Part shown: one piece after another, positions 17,977 to 25,775 of the stretch
Position numbering within the stretch: position 1 is the first letter of the stretch
Layout: each line of letters opens with the position of its first letter
DNA from: Aquamicrobium aerolatum DSM 21857
GTDB taxonomy: Bacteria > Pseudomonadota > Alphaproteobacteria > Rhizobiales > Rhizobiaceae
DNA: 64,000 bases
Reading direction: 5' to 3'
Assembly: GCF_900113935.1 (NCBI RefSeq)
Contig: NZ_FORF01000009.1
Location: forward strand, 1 to 64,000
Position numbers and translations under genes: made by a program
The notes under the pieces: model-generated
The model's input: only the letters and a program-made list of their open reading frames with translations
Told to the model about the DNA's origin: nothing
The model's database searches: none

Positions 17977-18091
17977 TCCCGTTTCGGCGTTTACCATTGG
18001 GGCGATAGCGCGGTGGTTTGACTCAGAACTGTCGCGGTATTGCCTTGGTGGTGTCGTCGTCCCGTCATCGGTGGCGGGTTATGTTCCGCAC

Positions 18092-18331
18092 ATGGAACCG
18101 AATGATCTACATCTCACCAAGACTGCCCGCGACGATGCCGTCGTGGAGGCTTTGCTGGCACCGGGCGAAAGCTCGTTCGTCGACGCGCTTCTGGCGCTGG
18201 CCGACGATGTTGCCAACAATGATCGGCAGGATCGCGCAAGCCGTGCGATCGGCAATGGATTCCAAACCGCGCTGGCACGTCGCATGCGGGCCGCAATGAA
18301 CGAGGAGGGCGCCCGCAGGCGCGCGTCCTGA
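18092..18331 (+). CDS. Small hypothetical protein
   Basis: A 79-codon reading frame starts at an ATG with no convincing ribosome-binding site. The predicted product is soluble and helix-rich, beginning MEPNDLHLTKTARDDA and ending in a basic, arginine-rich tail. I recognise no family. It ends 4 bases before the convergent IclR regulator gene. It could be a real small gene or a chance frame in GC-rich DNA. Confidence 0.35.
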   Translation: MEPNDLHLTKTARDDAVVEALLAPGESSFVDALLALADDVANNDRQDRASRAIGNGFQTALARRMRAAMNEEGARRRAS

Positions 18332-18334
18332 TGT

Positions 18335-19126
18335 TCAGTGAACGACGAAATAGTCCTCGATTGCAGCAGCTGCCGCGCGCAGATGCGGCAGGAGTTCCTG
18401 CTCCATCCCGGATACGGAAAATCTTGCCGACTGCGTTGAGACGTTGATGGCGGCAACGATCGTTCCCGACCGGTCGCGGATCGGAACCGCGATCGAGCGC
18501 AGGCCGATCTCCAGTTCCTCGTCCATCGTGGCGTAGCCCTTGTCGCGGATCTGCGCGATCTCCTGGCCAAGCTGCTTGCGATCGGTGATCGTCTTGGGTG
18601 TGCGGGCTTCGATGCGTGCACGCGCAAGGAAACGCTCAACTTCGACCTGCGAAAGACCAGAGAGAAGAACCCGCCCCATCGCTGTGCAGATGGCGGGAAG
18701 GCGCGTGCCGACATGCAGCGCGACGGAAAGGATGCGCTGTCCTGCCACGCGCGCGACGTAAACGACGTCCTCGTCAGCCAGCACCGCTGCAGAGCAGGAT
18801 TCGTTGAGACGATTGGAAAGCTCGCGCATGAATTGTTCGCCATAGGCCCACAGCGTCTGGCCCGAAATCCAGGTGCGGGCGGTGGCGATCAGGCGTGGGG
18901 TGAGCTGAAACTTGCGCCCGTCCTGAACCGCATAGCCGCTGGCGACCAGCGTGAGCAGGAAGCGGCGTGCACCGGCGCGCGTCAATCCTGCCTTTTCAGC
19001 CATTTCCGTCAGCGTCAGCCCTGCGGGGTGAGCGGCGAGAATTTCCATGACCGCAAGCCCGCGCGTCAGCGATCCGACATGGTCCCTGCCAGCTTGCGTT
19101 TTCGTTGACTCGTCTTCTTCCATCAT
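18335..19126 (-). CDS. pcaR: IclR-family regulator of the pca genes (PcaR-like)
   Basis: A 263-residue IclR-type regulator. The N-terminal winged helix reads SLTRGLAVMEILAAHPAGLTLTEMAEKAGLTRAGARRFLLTLVASGYA (about residues 19-66). The C-terminal effector domain includes TRLPAICTAMGRVLLSGLS and GLRSIAVPIRDRSGTIVAAINVST, as in the PcaR/PobR subgroup. It diverges from pcaIJF, and in rhizobia an IclR protein PcaR is known to activate pcaIJF in response to beta-ketoadipate. The gene symbol therefore rests on family plus position. Two adjacent ATG codons (19126 and 19123) could both serve as start. Confidence 0.88.
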   Translation of the reverse strand: MMEEDESTKTQAGRDHVGSLTRGLAVMEILAAHPAGLTLTEMAEKAGLTRAGARRFLLTLVASGYAVQDGRKFQLTPRLIATARTWISGQTLWAYGEQFMRELSNRLNESCSAAVLADEDVVYVARVAGQRILSVALHVGTRLPAICTAMGRVLLSGLSQVEVERFLARARIEARTPKTITDRKQLGQEIAQIRDKGYATMDEELEIGLRSIAVPIRDRSGTIVAAINVSTQSARFSVSGMEQELLPHLRAAAAAIEDYFVVH

Positions 19127-19154
19127 CTAGAAAAGTATTGCATACAAAACTTAT

Positions 19155-19169
19155 GTTCGCAATACGAAC
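19155..19169. promoter_or_regulatory. Likely IclR/PcaR operator in the pca divergent promoter
   Basis: GTTCG-CAATA-CGAAC is a perfect inverted repeat with a 5-base spacer, midway between the IclR gene and pcaI. Known PcaU/PobR/PcaR sites also contain GTTCG half-sites. A second symmetric word, GTATTGCATAC, sits at 19135-19145. Confidence 0.6.
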
Positions 19170-19207
19170 TTTAGCGCGTGAAAACCCGCTGTGAATGGTG
19201 GAGCGTA

Positions 19208-19927
19208 ATGAACAAACTGAGCTCAAGCGTCGAGGCTGCTGTCGCGGACATTGCAGATGGCGACGTCGTGATGATCGGCGGTTTTGGCGGGGCCGGTGCC
19301 CCGATCGAACTGATCCATGCCCTTGTCGAGCGTTTCCGCAAGACCGGTTCGCCGAAGAACCTGACGGTCATCAACAACAATGCCGGCAACGGCGCGATTG
19401 GAATCGCTGCGCTGCTCTATGCCGGCATGGTGGCCAAGATGGTGTGCTCGTTCCCGCGCTCGACCGATCCGAAGGCATTCACCGACCTCTACCTTGCAGG
19501 CAAGATCGAACTGGAGCTGGTACCGCAGGGAACGCTGGCCGAGCGCATCCGCGCCGCCGGTGCCGGCATCCCGGCATTCTACACCCCGTCGAGCTATGGA
19601 ACGCTGGTTGCCGAAGGCAAGCCGATCGCCGAGTTTGACGGCAAGCACTATGTGCAGGAGCGCTGGCTTAAGGCCGACGTTGCGCTGATCAAGGCCGAAC
19701 TGGCCGACACCAAGGGCAACCTGACCTACCACATGGCAGCGCGCAATTTCTCGCCACTGATGGCGATGGCGGCCAAGGTGACGGTGGTTCAGGCCTCGAA
19801 GGTGGTTGAGGCCGGAGAGATCAACCCGGAGCACGTTGTCACGCCGGGCATCTTCGTCAACCGGATTGTCGAAGTGCAGAACCCGCAGCAGGAAGAAGTG
19901 CTTTTGCGTGAAGGAGTCGTGGCATGA
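19208..19927 (+). CDS. pcaI: 3-oxoadipate CoA-transferase subunit A
   Basis: This is the alpha subunit of beta-ketoadipate:succinyl-CoA transferase, which activates 3-oxoadipate from the protocatechuate/catechol pathway with CoA from succinyl-CoA. It has 239 residues. The GGFGGAGAPIELIHAL segment near residue 24 is the CoA-transferase family I alpha motif (usually GGFG-x-x-G-x-P). GFG-type folding continues through NNAGNGAIGIAALL. The start at 19208 is chosen over a GTG at 19178 that would place ten residues in the promoter. It overlaps pcaJ by four bases. Confidence 0.95.
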   Translation: MNKLSSSVEAAVADIADGDVVMIGGFGGAGAPIELIHALVERFRKTGSPKNLTVINNNAGNGAIGIAALLYAGMVAKMVCSFPRSTDPKAFTDLYLAGKIELELVPQGTLAERIRAAGAGIPAFYTPSSYGTLVAEGKPIAEFDGKHYVQERWLKADVALIKAELADTKGNLTYHMAARNFSPLMAMAAKVTVVQASKVVEAGEINPEHVVTPGIFVNRIVEVQNPQQEEVLLREGVVA

Positions 19928-20595
19928 CGACCAAGCTTTCCAACGCCCAGATCGCGTGGCGCGCGGCGCAGGACATTCAGGACGGCGCCTATGTCAATCT
20001 TGGCATCGGTTTTCCGGAAATGGTCGCCAAGTTCAAGCCGGACGGGCGTGAAGTCATCTATCACACCGAAAACGGCATCCTCGACTTTGGCGAGGCTCCG
20101 GCTGCCGGTGAAGAAGACTGGGATCTGATCAACGCTGGCAAGAAGGCCGTGACGCTGAACCCCGGCGCTTCGTTCTTCCACCATGCCGACAGCTTTGCGA
20201 TGGTGCGCGGCGGTCATCTGGATGTCGCGATCCTGGGGGCCTATGAAGTCGCTGAAAATGGTGACCTTGCCAACTGGAGCACCGGTCCCGGCTCGGTGCC
20301 TGCCGTTGGCGGCGCGATGGATCTGGTGCATGGCGCCAAGCGTGTCTGCGTGATTACCGATCACGTCACCAAGAAGGGTGAGCCCAAGCTCGTCAAGAAG
20401 TGCAGCCTGCCGCTGACGGGTGTTGGCTGCGTGACGACGGTTTACACGAGCCTTGCGGTGATCGATATCGTCAATTCGCGTTTCGTGCTGCGTGAAAAGC
20501 TGCCCGGCATGAGCGTGGAGGAGTTGCAGGCTGTGACCGGTGCAGAACTGGTCATCGACGGGCCTGTGAAAGATCTTATCGTACCGGAGGTTTGA
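19924..20595 (+). CDS. pcaJ: 3-oxoadipate CoA-transferase subunit B
   Basis: The beta subunit carries the catalytic glutamate, seen in the family motif YHTENGILDFGEAP (S/TENG) near residue 50. It has 223 residues, typical length. GAYVNLGIGFPEMVAKF near the N-terminus is also diagnostic. Its ATG overlaps the pcaI stop (ATGA), ensuring equal subunit synthesis, and one base separates its stop from pcaF. Confidence 0.95.
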   Translation: MTTKLSNAQIAWRAAQDIQDGAYVNLGIGFPEMVAKFKPDGREVIYHTENGILDFGEAPAAGEEDWDLINAGKKAVTLNPGASFFHHADSFAMVRGGHLDVAILGAYEVAENGDLANWSTGPGSVPAVGGAMDLVHGAKRVCVITDHVTKKGEPKLVKKCSLPLTGVGCVTTVYTSLAVIDIVNSRFVLREKLPGMSVEELQAVTGAELVIDGPVKDLIVPEV

Positions 20596-20596
20596 G

Positions 20597-21805
20597 ATGG
20601 CCGAAGCCTATATCTGTGACTATGTCCGCACACCGATCGGTCGTTTCGGTGGTTCGCTGTCGTCGGTTCGCGCCGATGATCTGGGCGCGGTGCCGCTCAA
20701 GGCGCTGATGGAGCGTAACGTCGGCATCGACTGGGAAGCCATCGATGACGTGATCTACGGTTGCGCCAACCAGGCTGGCGAAGACAACCGCAACGTTGCG
20801 CGCATGGCGCTTCTTCTGGCCGGACTGCCGGTGACGATCCCCGGCGGCACGATTAACCGCCTGTGCGGATCGGGCATGGACGCGCTGACCATTGCCGCGC
20901 GCGCCATCAAGGCCGGTGAAGCCGAGATCATGATTGCTGGCGGCGTCGAATCGATGAGCCGCGCGCCATTCGTGATGCCCAAGGCCGATACGGCGTTTTC
21001 GCGCAATGCCGAGATCTACGACACCACCATCGGCTGGCGTTTCGTCAACCCGGTGATGAAGAAGCAGTACGGTGTCGATTCGATGCCGGAGACCGGCGAA
21101 AACGTTGCCGAGCAGTTCGGCATTTCGCGTGCCGATCAGGACGCGTTTGCCGTGCGCAGCCAGGAAAAGGCAGTCGCCGCGCAGCAGAATGGCCGTCTGG
21201 CCAAGGAAATCGTCGCGGTGACGATCCCGCAGCGCAAGGGCGATCCGATTGTCGTCGACAAGGATGAGCATCCGCGCGCCGGCACCACGATCGAGGCGCT
21301 GGCCAAGCTTGGCACGCCGTTCAAGAAGGAAGGCGGAACCGTGACAGCCGGTAACGCATCCGGCGTCAACGACGGCGCGGCAGCGCTGATCGTCGCTTCG
21401 GAAGCGGCGGTGAAGAAGTATGGCCTGACGCCGATTGCCCGCTTCGTCGGCGGTGCGGTCGCTGGCCTTGAGCCGCGCATCATGGGCTTTGGCCCGGCAC
21501 CGGCAACTCGTAAGCTGTGCGCGCGTCTGGGCATCAAGCCGACCGATTTCGACGTGATTGAACTTAATGAAGCATTCGCCTCCCAAGGCATTGCGGTGCT
21601 GCGCGACCTCGGCATTCCCGAGGACGCGCAGCATGTGAACCCGAATGGCGGCGCGATTGCGCTCGGCCATCCTCTCGGCATGTCGGGTGCGCGTATTTCG
21701 GGTTCGGCAGCGCTGGAGTTGCAGGAGCGCGGCGGCAAGCTGGCGCTGGCAACCATGTGCATTGGCGTCGGGCAGGGTATCTCGGTCGCGCTTGAGCGCG
21801 TCTGA
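20597..21805 (+). CDS. pcaF: 3-oxoadipyl-CoA thiolase
   Basis: PcaF cleaves 3-oxoadipyl-CoA into succinyl-CoA and acetyl-CoA, the last step of the beta-ketoadipate pathway. It has 402 residues. The N-terminal YVRTPIGRFGGSLS is typical of PcaF. The nucleophilic cysteine is in INRLCGSGMDAL (near residue 90). The catalytic histidine is in NPNGGAIALGHPLGMSGAR, and the second cysteine in ATMCIGVGQGI. It is the last gene of pcaIJF and is followed by a terminator. The upper pca and cat genes are outside the window. Confidence 0.96.
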   Translation: MAEAYICDYVRTPIGRFGGSLSSVRADDLGAVPLKALMERNVGIDWEAIDDVIYGCANQAGEDNRNVARMALLLAGLPVTIPGGTINRLCGSGMDALTIAARAIKAGEAEIMIAGGVESMSRAPFVMPKADTAFSRNAEIYDTTIGWRFVNPVMKKQYGVDSMPETGENVAEQFGISRADQDAFAVRSQEKAVAAQQNGRLAKEIVAVTIPQRKGDPIVVDKDEHPRAGTTIEALAKLGTPFKKEGGTVTAGNASGVNDGAAALIVASEAAVKKYGLTPIARFVGGAVAGLEPRIMGFGPAPATRKLCARLGIKPTDFDVIELNEAFASQGIAVLRDLGIPEDAQHVNPNGGAIALGHPLGMSGARISGSAALELQERGGKLALATMCIGVGQGISVALERV

Positions 21806-21831
21806 TCCAACTATCTGTCGGAAATGAAACT

Positions 21832-21862
21832 GGCCGGAGCTTTCGAGGCTCCCGCCATTTTT
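21832..21862 (+). terminator. Rho-independent terminator after pcaF
   Basis: GGCCGGAGC pairs with GCTCCCGCC (8 of 9) around a 7-base loop and is followed by ATTTTT. Confidence 0.8.
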
Positions 21863-21873
21863 GCATCTGCGCT

Positions 21874-22473
21874 TCAGTTGAGCGGGATGTTGTTTTCGTC
21901 CTTGGACGACTGGTAGGTGTCCGACATTTTTTCGTAGAGCGCTGACAATGCCGCGAAACGCGCTTCGAGTTGCGCCGCATCTGCCTGCGGCAGCGTGTGG
22001 GCCAGTTTGCGGAGCGCGTAGCTTTTCCAGTAGGCGTTTTCGGCGTTGTAGCCGCCGGGATCGAGGGTGAAGACCTCCTTGAGGATCTTCAGATCGTGCG
22101 GAATGGCAAAGCTGTCGCGCGAATCCTCGTGGCTGAACAGATAATAAAAATTGTCGAAACCCGACCACGTGATCGCCGACAGGCAGAGTGAGCACGGCTC
22201 GTGGGTGGAGACGAAATAGCAGTCCTTCGTGTCGGGCTTGTCGGCCTTGGGCAGTTCGTAGAACCGTTTCAGCGCGTGCATCTCGCCGTGCCAGAGCGGG
22301 TTTTCCAGCTCGTTGTTGGTTTCGGCGATTACCACCGAAAGGTCGCTCTTGCGCAGGATTGCCGCGCCGAACAGCTTGTTGCCATGGCCGACGCCGGCTT
22401 GGGTCTTGGGAGCGACGTCCTGCTCGATGACGTCGAACAGGCGGTTGAGGAAGGCGGCGTCGTGGGTGGTCAT
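21874..22473 (-). CDS. Nucleoside/base deaminase of the cytidine-deaminase fold
   Basis: The 199-residue protein has zinc-deaminase landmarks: WHGEMHALKRF (an H-x-E motif with glycine where most relatives have alanine) and EPCSLCLSAITWSGF (P-C-x-x-C), which supply the zinc ligands and the proton-shuttling glutamate. The roughly 80 C-terminal residues go beyond a minimal domain. Its ATG at 22473 overlaps the allA stop (ATGA), so it is the last gene of an allantoin-degradation operon. A guanine or other purine-ring deaminase is plausible by context. Note that a separate amidohydrolase-type guaD also occurs in the window. An ATG at 22494 is the alternative start. Confidence 0.75.
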   Translation of the reverse strand: MTTHDAAFLNRLFDVIEQDVAPKTQAGVGHGNKLFGAAILRKSDLSVVIAETNNELENPLWHGEMHALKRFYELPKADKPDTKDCYFVSTHEPCSLCLSAITWSGFDNFYYLFSHEDSRDSFAIPHDLKILKEVFTLDPGGYNAENAYWKSYALRKLAHTLPQADAAQLEARFAALSALYEKMSDTYQSSKDENNIPLN

Positions 22474-22967
22474 GCGGGCAGCCTGATTTGCCATGGTTCG
22501 GAAAAATAGTGTTCTTCCAGATTGTTCTCGTCGCCGCCACGGTCAACGACGAGAAAATCCTGCGGTTCGCCGATGGGCGTCAGCACCGCATGCCACAGAT
22601 TGCGCTTGTAGTTGACGCCCTGACCGGGAGCGGTGATGAAAGCGTGCGGCTCGCCGGGGCCGTTGGGCGTGTCGTGGCAGACGACGACCAGAAATGGCGC
22701 CGGCGACAGCGGCATGAACGCCTGACTGCCGAACGGGTGACGCTCGACCATCTCCAGCTTGAGCGGGAACGGATAGGGCGTGCCCTTGAAGATCGACACC
22801 AGAACGCGGGCATTTTCGCCCGCGGCCTCGACCTTCGCCAGATCGTGATAGCGCTCGCACTTGCCTTGATTGATCGGGTAGTGCGTGTCGCAATCGGTGT
22901 CGATGACATCGCCGAACGGCGCGAACGCCGCGCGGGTCAGCGGGATGGCGGTAACGATGCGGCTCAT
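22470..22967 (-). CDS. allA: Ureidoglycolate lyase
   Basis: AllA splits ureidoglycolate into glyoxylate and urea, the last step of allantoin breakdown. The 165 residues match the family. Recognisable stretches are AFAPFGDVIDTDCDTHYPINQGKCERYHDLA, VERHPFGSQAFMPLS, and GVNYKRNLWHAVLTPIGEPQDFLVVDRGG, which form the cupin-like barrel with active-site H and E residues. It overlaps the genes on both sides by ATGA. An ATG further upstream would overlap allE completely. Confidence 0.95.
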   Translation of the reverse strand: MSRIVTAIPLTRAAFAPFGDVIDTDCDTHYPINQGKCERYHDLAKVEAAGENARVLVSIFKGTPYPFPLKLEMVERHPFGSQAFMPLSPAPFLVVVCHDTPNGPGEPHAFITAPGQGVNYKRNLWHAVLTPIGEPQDFLVVDRGGDENNLEEHYFSEPWQIRLPA

Positions 22968-23791
22968 CGGAACGCCAGCTTGGCGTGGCGGTTGACGTCC
23001 TTGTAAAGCAGATAGCGGAATTTGCCGGGGCCGCCAGCATAGCAGGCCTGCGGGCAGAAGGCGCGCAGCCACATGAAGTCGCCGGCCTCGACCTCGACCC
23101 AGTCCTGATTGAGCTTGTAGACCGCCTTGCCTTCGAGCACGTAGAGGCCGTGCTCCATGACGTGGGTTTCCTCGAACGGGATCGACCCGCCGGGCTCGAA
23201 CGTCACGATGGTGATGTGCATGTCGTGGCGCAGATCGTCGGGATCGACAAAGCGCGTCGTCGCCCAGGTGCCGTTGGTGTCGGGCATCGGGGTCGGGGCA
23301 ATGTCGTTGTCGTTGAGAAACAGCGGGTCGGGCACGTCGATGCCTTCGACGAATTCATAGGCCTTACGTACCCAGTGGAAGCGCGCGGTTTCGCTGCCGG
23401 TGTTTTTCACCGTCCAGCCGCTGGCCGGCGGAAGATAGGCATAGCCGCCCGGTGTCAGCACGTGGTCCGCGCCCTCGATGGTGACGGTGACGCTGCCTTC
23501 GACGACGAACAGCACCCCTTGCGCGTCGGCTTCCGGCTCTGGCTGGGTGCTGCCGCCGCCCGGCGCGACTTCCATGATGTATTGCGAAAACGTCTCGGCA
23601 AAGCCGGACAGCGGCCGCGCGATGATCCAGGCGCGCGTGTTGTCCCAGAACGGCAGCAGGCTGGCGACGATGTCGCTGTAGACGCCCTTCGGGATCACCG
23701 CATAGGCGTCGGTGAAGACGGCGCGGCCGGTGTGCAGTTCGGTCTGCGGGGTCAGGCCCCCGTGCGGCGCATAATAGGTGCGGCCCTTCAT
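22964..23791 (-). CDS. allE: (S)-ureidoglycine aminohydrolase
   Basis: This bicupin enzyme releases ammonia from (S)-ureidoglycine to give (S)-ureidoglycolate, the substrate of AllA. It has 275 residues with two cupin halves. The C-terminal half carries the manganese-binding pattern: FEETHVMEHGLYVLEGKAVYKL (E, H and H ligands) and a later Q-containing strand. RTYYAPHGGLTPQTEL at the N-terminus is characteristic of the YlbA/AllE family. AAGGGAC precedes the ATG. The allantoate amidohydrolase that would supply ureidoglycine is not encoded nearby. Confidence 0.94.
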   Translation of the reverse strand: MKGRTYYAPHGGLTPQTELHTGRAVFTDAYAVIPKGVYSDIVASLLPFWDNTRAWIIARPLSGFAETFSQYIMEVAPGGGSTQPEPEADAQGVLFVVEGSVTVTIEGADHVLTPGGYAYLPPASGWTVKNTGSETARFHWVRKAYEFVEGIDVPDPLFLNDNDIAPTPMPDTNGTWATTRFVDPDDLRHDMHITIVTFEPGGSIPFEETHVMEHGLYVLEGKAVYKLNQDWVEVEAGDFMWLRAFCPQACYAGGPGKFRYLLYKDVNRHAKLAFR

Positions 23792-23802
23792 GTGATGTCC
23801 CT

Positions 23803-25236
23803 TCAGGCAGGCAGGATGTCGTTGAGCCGCAGCCGGGCGATGCGCTCCACCTGCTTGCAGGCGGTGGCGAATTCGGTGGCGCGGTCGTTGTCGATGCGGG
23901 TGCGGAAGGCCTGCATGATGCTGGCCTTGGTGTTGTCCTTGACCGCGATGATGAACGGGAAGCCGAACTTCTCCGTGTAGGCAGTGTTGAGCGCGGTGAA
24001 CATCTCGCGTTCGTCGTCGGTCAAAGCGTCGAGCCCAGCGGAGGCCTGCTCGGCGGTCGATTCGGCGGTCAGGCGCTTGGCCTGCGCCAGCTTGCCGGCA
24101 AGGTCGGGATGGGCGTTGAGGACGCCAAGGCGCTCATCTTCGCTGGCGGAGCGGAAGATGCGCGCCAGCGCATTGTGCAGGCCGCCGGCGGAATCGTGCG
24201 CGCGGCCGAGTTCAAGGTCGAAGGCGCGTTCGGCGATCCAGGCGGAATGTTCGAAGATGCCGCCGAACTTGGCGACGAATTCGTCGCGGCTCATGCGGCT
24301 CGGACGCAGCGCCTGCGGCTGGTAGGGATGATGCTCGCGCCAGTGGGCGGCGATCTGGCCGCGCGTCGGAATCCAGACGCGGTCGTGGCTTTTCACGTAG
24401 TCGATGAAGCGCTGCAAAGCGGCGGCGCGACCGGGGCGGCCGATCAGGCGGCAGTGCAGGCCGATATTCATCATCGATGGACGACCAGCCTGGCCTTCGG
24501 CGTACAGCGTGTCGAAGGCGTCCTTGAGATAGGTGAAGAACTGGTCGCCGGAATTGAAGCCCTGGGGCGTCGCAAAACGCATGTCGTTGGCGTCGAGCGT
24601 GTAGGGGATCACCAGCTGCGGCGGGATCGCGTTGCCGTGGCCGTCATGATCGAGCCAGTAGGGCAGATCGTCGTCATAGGTGTCGGAAATCCAGTCGAAG
24701 CTGCCTTCGGCTGCGGTCAGGCGCACCGACCAGACGGAGGTGCGGCCCAGATACATGCCCTTCGGCGGTTCGCCGACGACTTCGGTGTGCAGGCGGATCG
24801 CTTCGATGAGGTCGGCCTTTTCGGTGTCCTCGTCATGGTCGCGATAATCGATCCAGCGCAGGCCATGGCTGGCGATTTCCCAGCCGGCATCCTGCATTGC
24901 CGCCAGCTGGTCTGGCGAGCGGGCGAGCGCGGTGGCAACGCCATAGACGGTGGCGGGAATGTCGGCAGCGGTGAACATGCGGTGGAGCCGCCAGAACCCG
25001 GCGCGCGCGCCATATTCGTAGATCGATTCCATGTTCCAGTGGCGCTTGCCCGGCCACGGCGCGGCACCGACCACTTCGGACAGGAACGCTTCGGAGGCGG
25101 CATCGCCATGCAGGATGCAGTTCTCGCCGCCTTCCTCGTAATTGATGACGAATTGCACGGCGACATGCGCCCCGCCCGGCCAGTTTGCATTGGGCGGATT
25201 TGCGCCATAGCCGCGCATGTCTCTGGGGTACCGCAT
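23803..25236 (-). CDS. puuE: Bifunctional allantoinase (PuuE) / OHCU decarboxylase (UraD)
   Basis: The 477-residue fusion joins two steps of urate breakdown. Residues about 1-310 are a metal-independent allantoinase of the polysaccharide-deacetylase fold (MRYPRDMRGYGANPPNANWPGGAHVAVQFV, later EIASHGLRWIDY), which opens allantoin to allantoate. Residues about 315-477 are 2-oxo-4-hydroxy-4-carboxy-5-ureidoimidazoline decarboxylase, with the catalytic histidine in LNAHPDLAGK, the EQASAGLDAL segment and FGFPFIIAV. The order of domains is inverse to the pathway order, and the fusion is known in alphaproteobacteria. AGGAGAC precedes the ATG. It heads the minus-strand operon puuE-allE-allA-deaminase. 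Confidence 0.95.
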   Translation of the reverse strand: MRYPRDMRGYGANPPNANWPGGAHVAVQFVINYEEGGENCILHGDAASEAFLSEVVGAAPWPGKRHWNMESIYEYGARAGFWRLHRMFTAADIPATVYGVATALARSPDQLAAMQDAGWEIASHGLRWIDYRDHDEDTEKADLIEAIRLHTEVVGEPPKGMYLGRTSVWSVRLTAAEGSFDWISDTYDDDLPYWLDHDGHGNAIPPQLVIPYTLDANDMRFATPQGFNSGDQFFTYLKDAFDTLYAEGQAGRPSMMNIGLHCRLIGRPGRAAALQRFIDYVKSHDRVWIPTRGQIAAHWREHHPYQPQALRPSRMSRDEFVAKFGGIFEHSAWIAERAFDLELGRAHDSAGGLHNALARIFRSASEDERLGVLNAHPDLAGKLAQAKRLTAESTAEQASAGLDALTDDEREMFTALNTAYTEKFGFPFIIAVKDNTKASIMQAFRTRIDNDRATEFATACKQVERIARLRLNDILPA

Positions 25237-25407
25237 ATTGTCTCCTGCGTTGTTTTACCAAGAATAGTTGAAAACCACTGTGCCATTCCCCCATGAAAGT
25301 TTGAAAGAGTTTTTGTCGTCGTCCGGGTCTGCCTGTATGCTAGCATCGCTTAATCTACGGACATTTGAAGCGCGTACTGCCGCAAAGCGGCAATGAGGGA
25401 GGCCATG
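25237..25407. promoter_or_regulatory. Divergent promoter region puuE / uraH
   Basis: Two symmetric elements stand out: the perfect 10-bp palindrome ATGCTAGCAT (25337-25346), a possible operator, and a 6-bp hairpin TGCCGC-AAA-GCGGCA (25378-25392) three bases before the uraH ribosome-binding site (GGGAGG). The puuE side is AT-richer. I cannot place -35/-10 boxes with certainty. Confidence 0.45.
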
Positions 25408-25773
25408 ATGGCGCAGGCACAGGCCGGAAGGCTGACTACCCACGTTCTGGACACGGCATCGGGCAAGCCCGCCGCGGGGATGAAGATCGAGCTCTACGCT
25501 GTGGAAGGCGCAACGCGGCGCAAGATCAAGGATGTGGTGACGAATGCGGACGGGCGCTGCGACGCGCCGATGCTTCAGGGCGACGATTTTGCCACCGGGC
25601 AGTATGAGCTGGTGTTCATGGCGGGCGACTATCTGCGCGCCAGCGGTGCGGCCCTGCCGGAGCCGCTGTTTCTCGACCAGATTCCGATCCGCTTCGGCAT
25701 GGCCGAACAGGCGCATTACCACGTGCCGCTTTTGATTTCGCCGTTCGGTTATTCCACCTACCGGGGCAGCTGA
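25408..25773 (+). CDS. uraH: 5-hydroxyisourate hydrolase
   Basis: This transthyretin-like enzyme hydrolyses 5-hydroxyisourate, the product of urate oxidation, to OHCU. The 121 residues match the family. The N-terminal [14 protein letters not shown] has the conserved catalytic histidine, and the C-terminus ends YSTYRGS, the diagnostic tetrapeptide. [13 protein letters not shown] supplies further active-site histidines. Three ATGs (25393, 25405, 25408) are possible; the last is 5 bases behind GGGAGG, the best spacing. It starts the plus-strand operon uraH-xdhABC. Confidence 0.95.
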   Translation: MAQAQAGRLTTHVLDTASGKPAAGMKIELYAVEGATRRKIKDVVTNADGRCDAPMLQGDDFATGQYELVFMAGDYLRASGAALPEPLFLDQIPIRFGMAEQAHYHVPLLISPFGYSTYRGS

Positions 25774-25775
25774 TC

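Noticed and set aside
20576-22546. 656-codon minus-strand frame across pcaF
   Set aside because: It is antisense to pcaF, which has full thiolase motifs, and out of frame with the deaminase gene; composition is arginine- and histidine-rich as expected for antisense GC-rich DNA.
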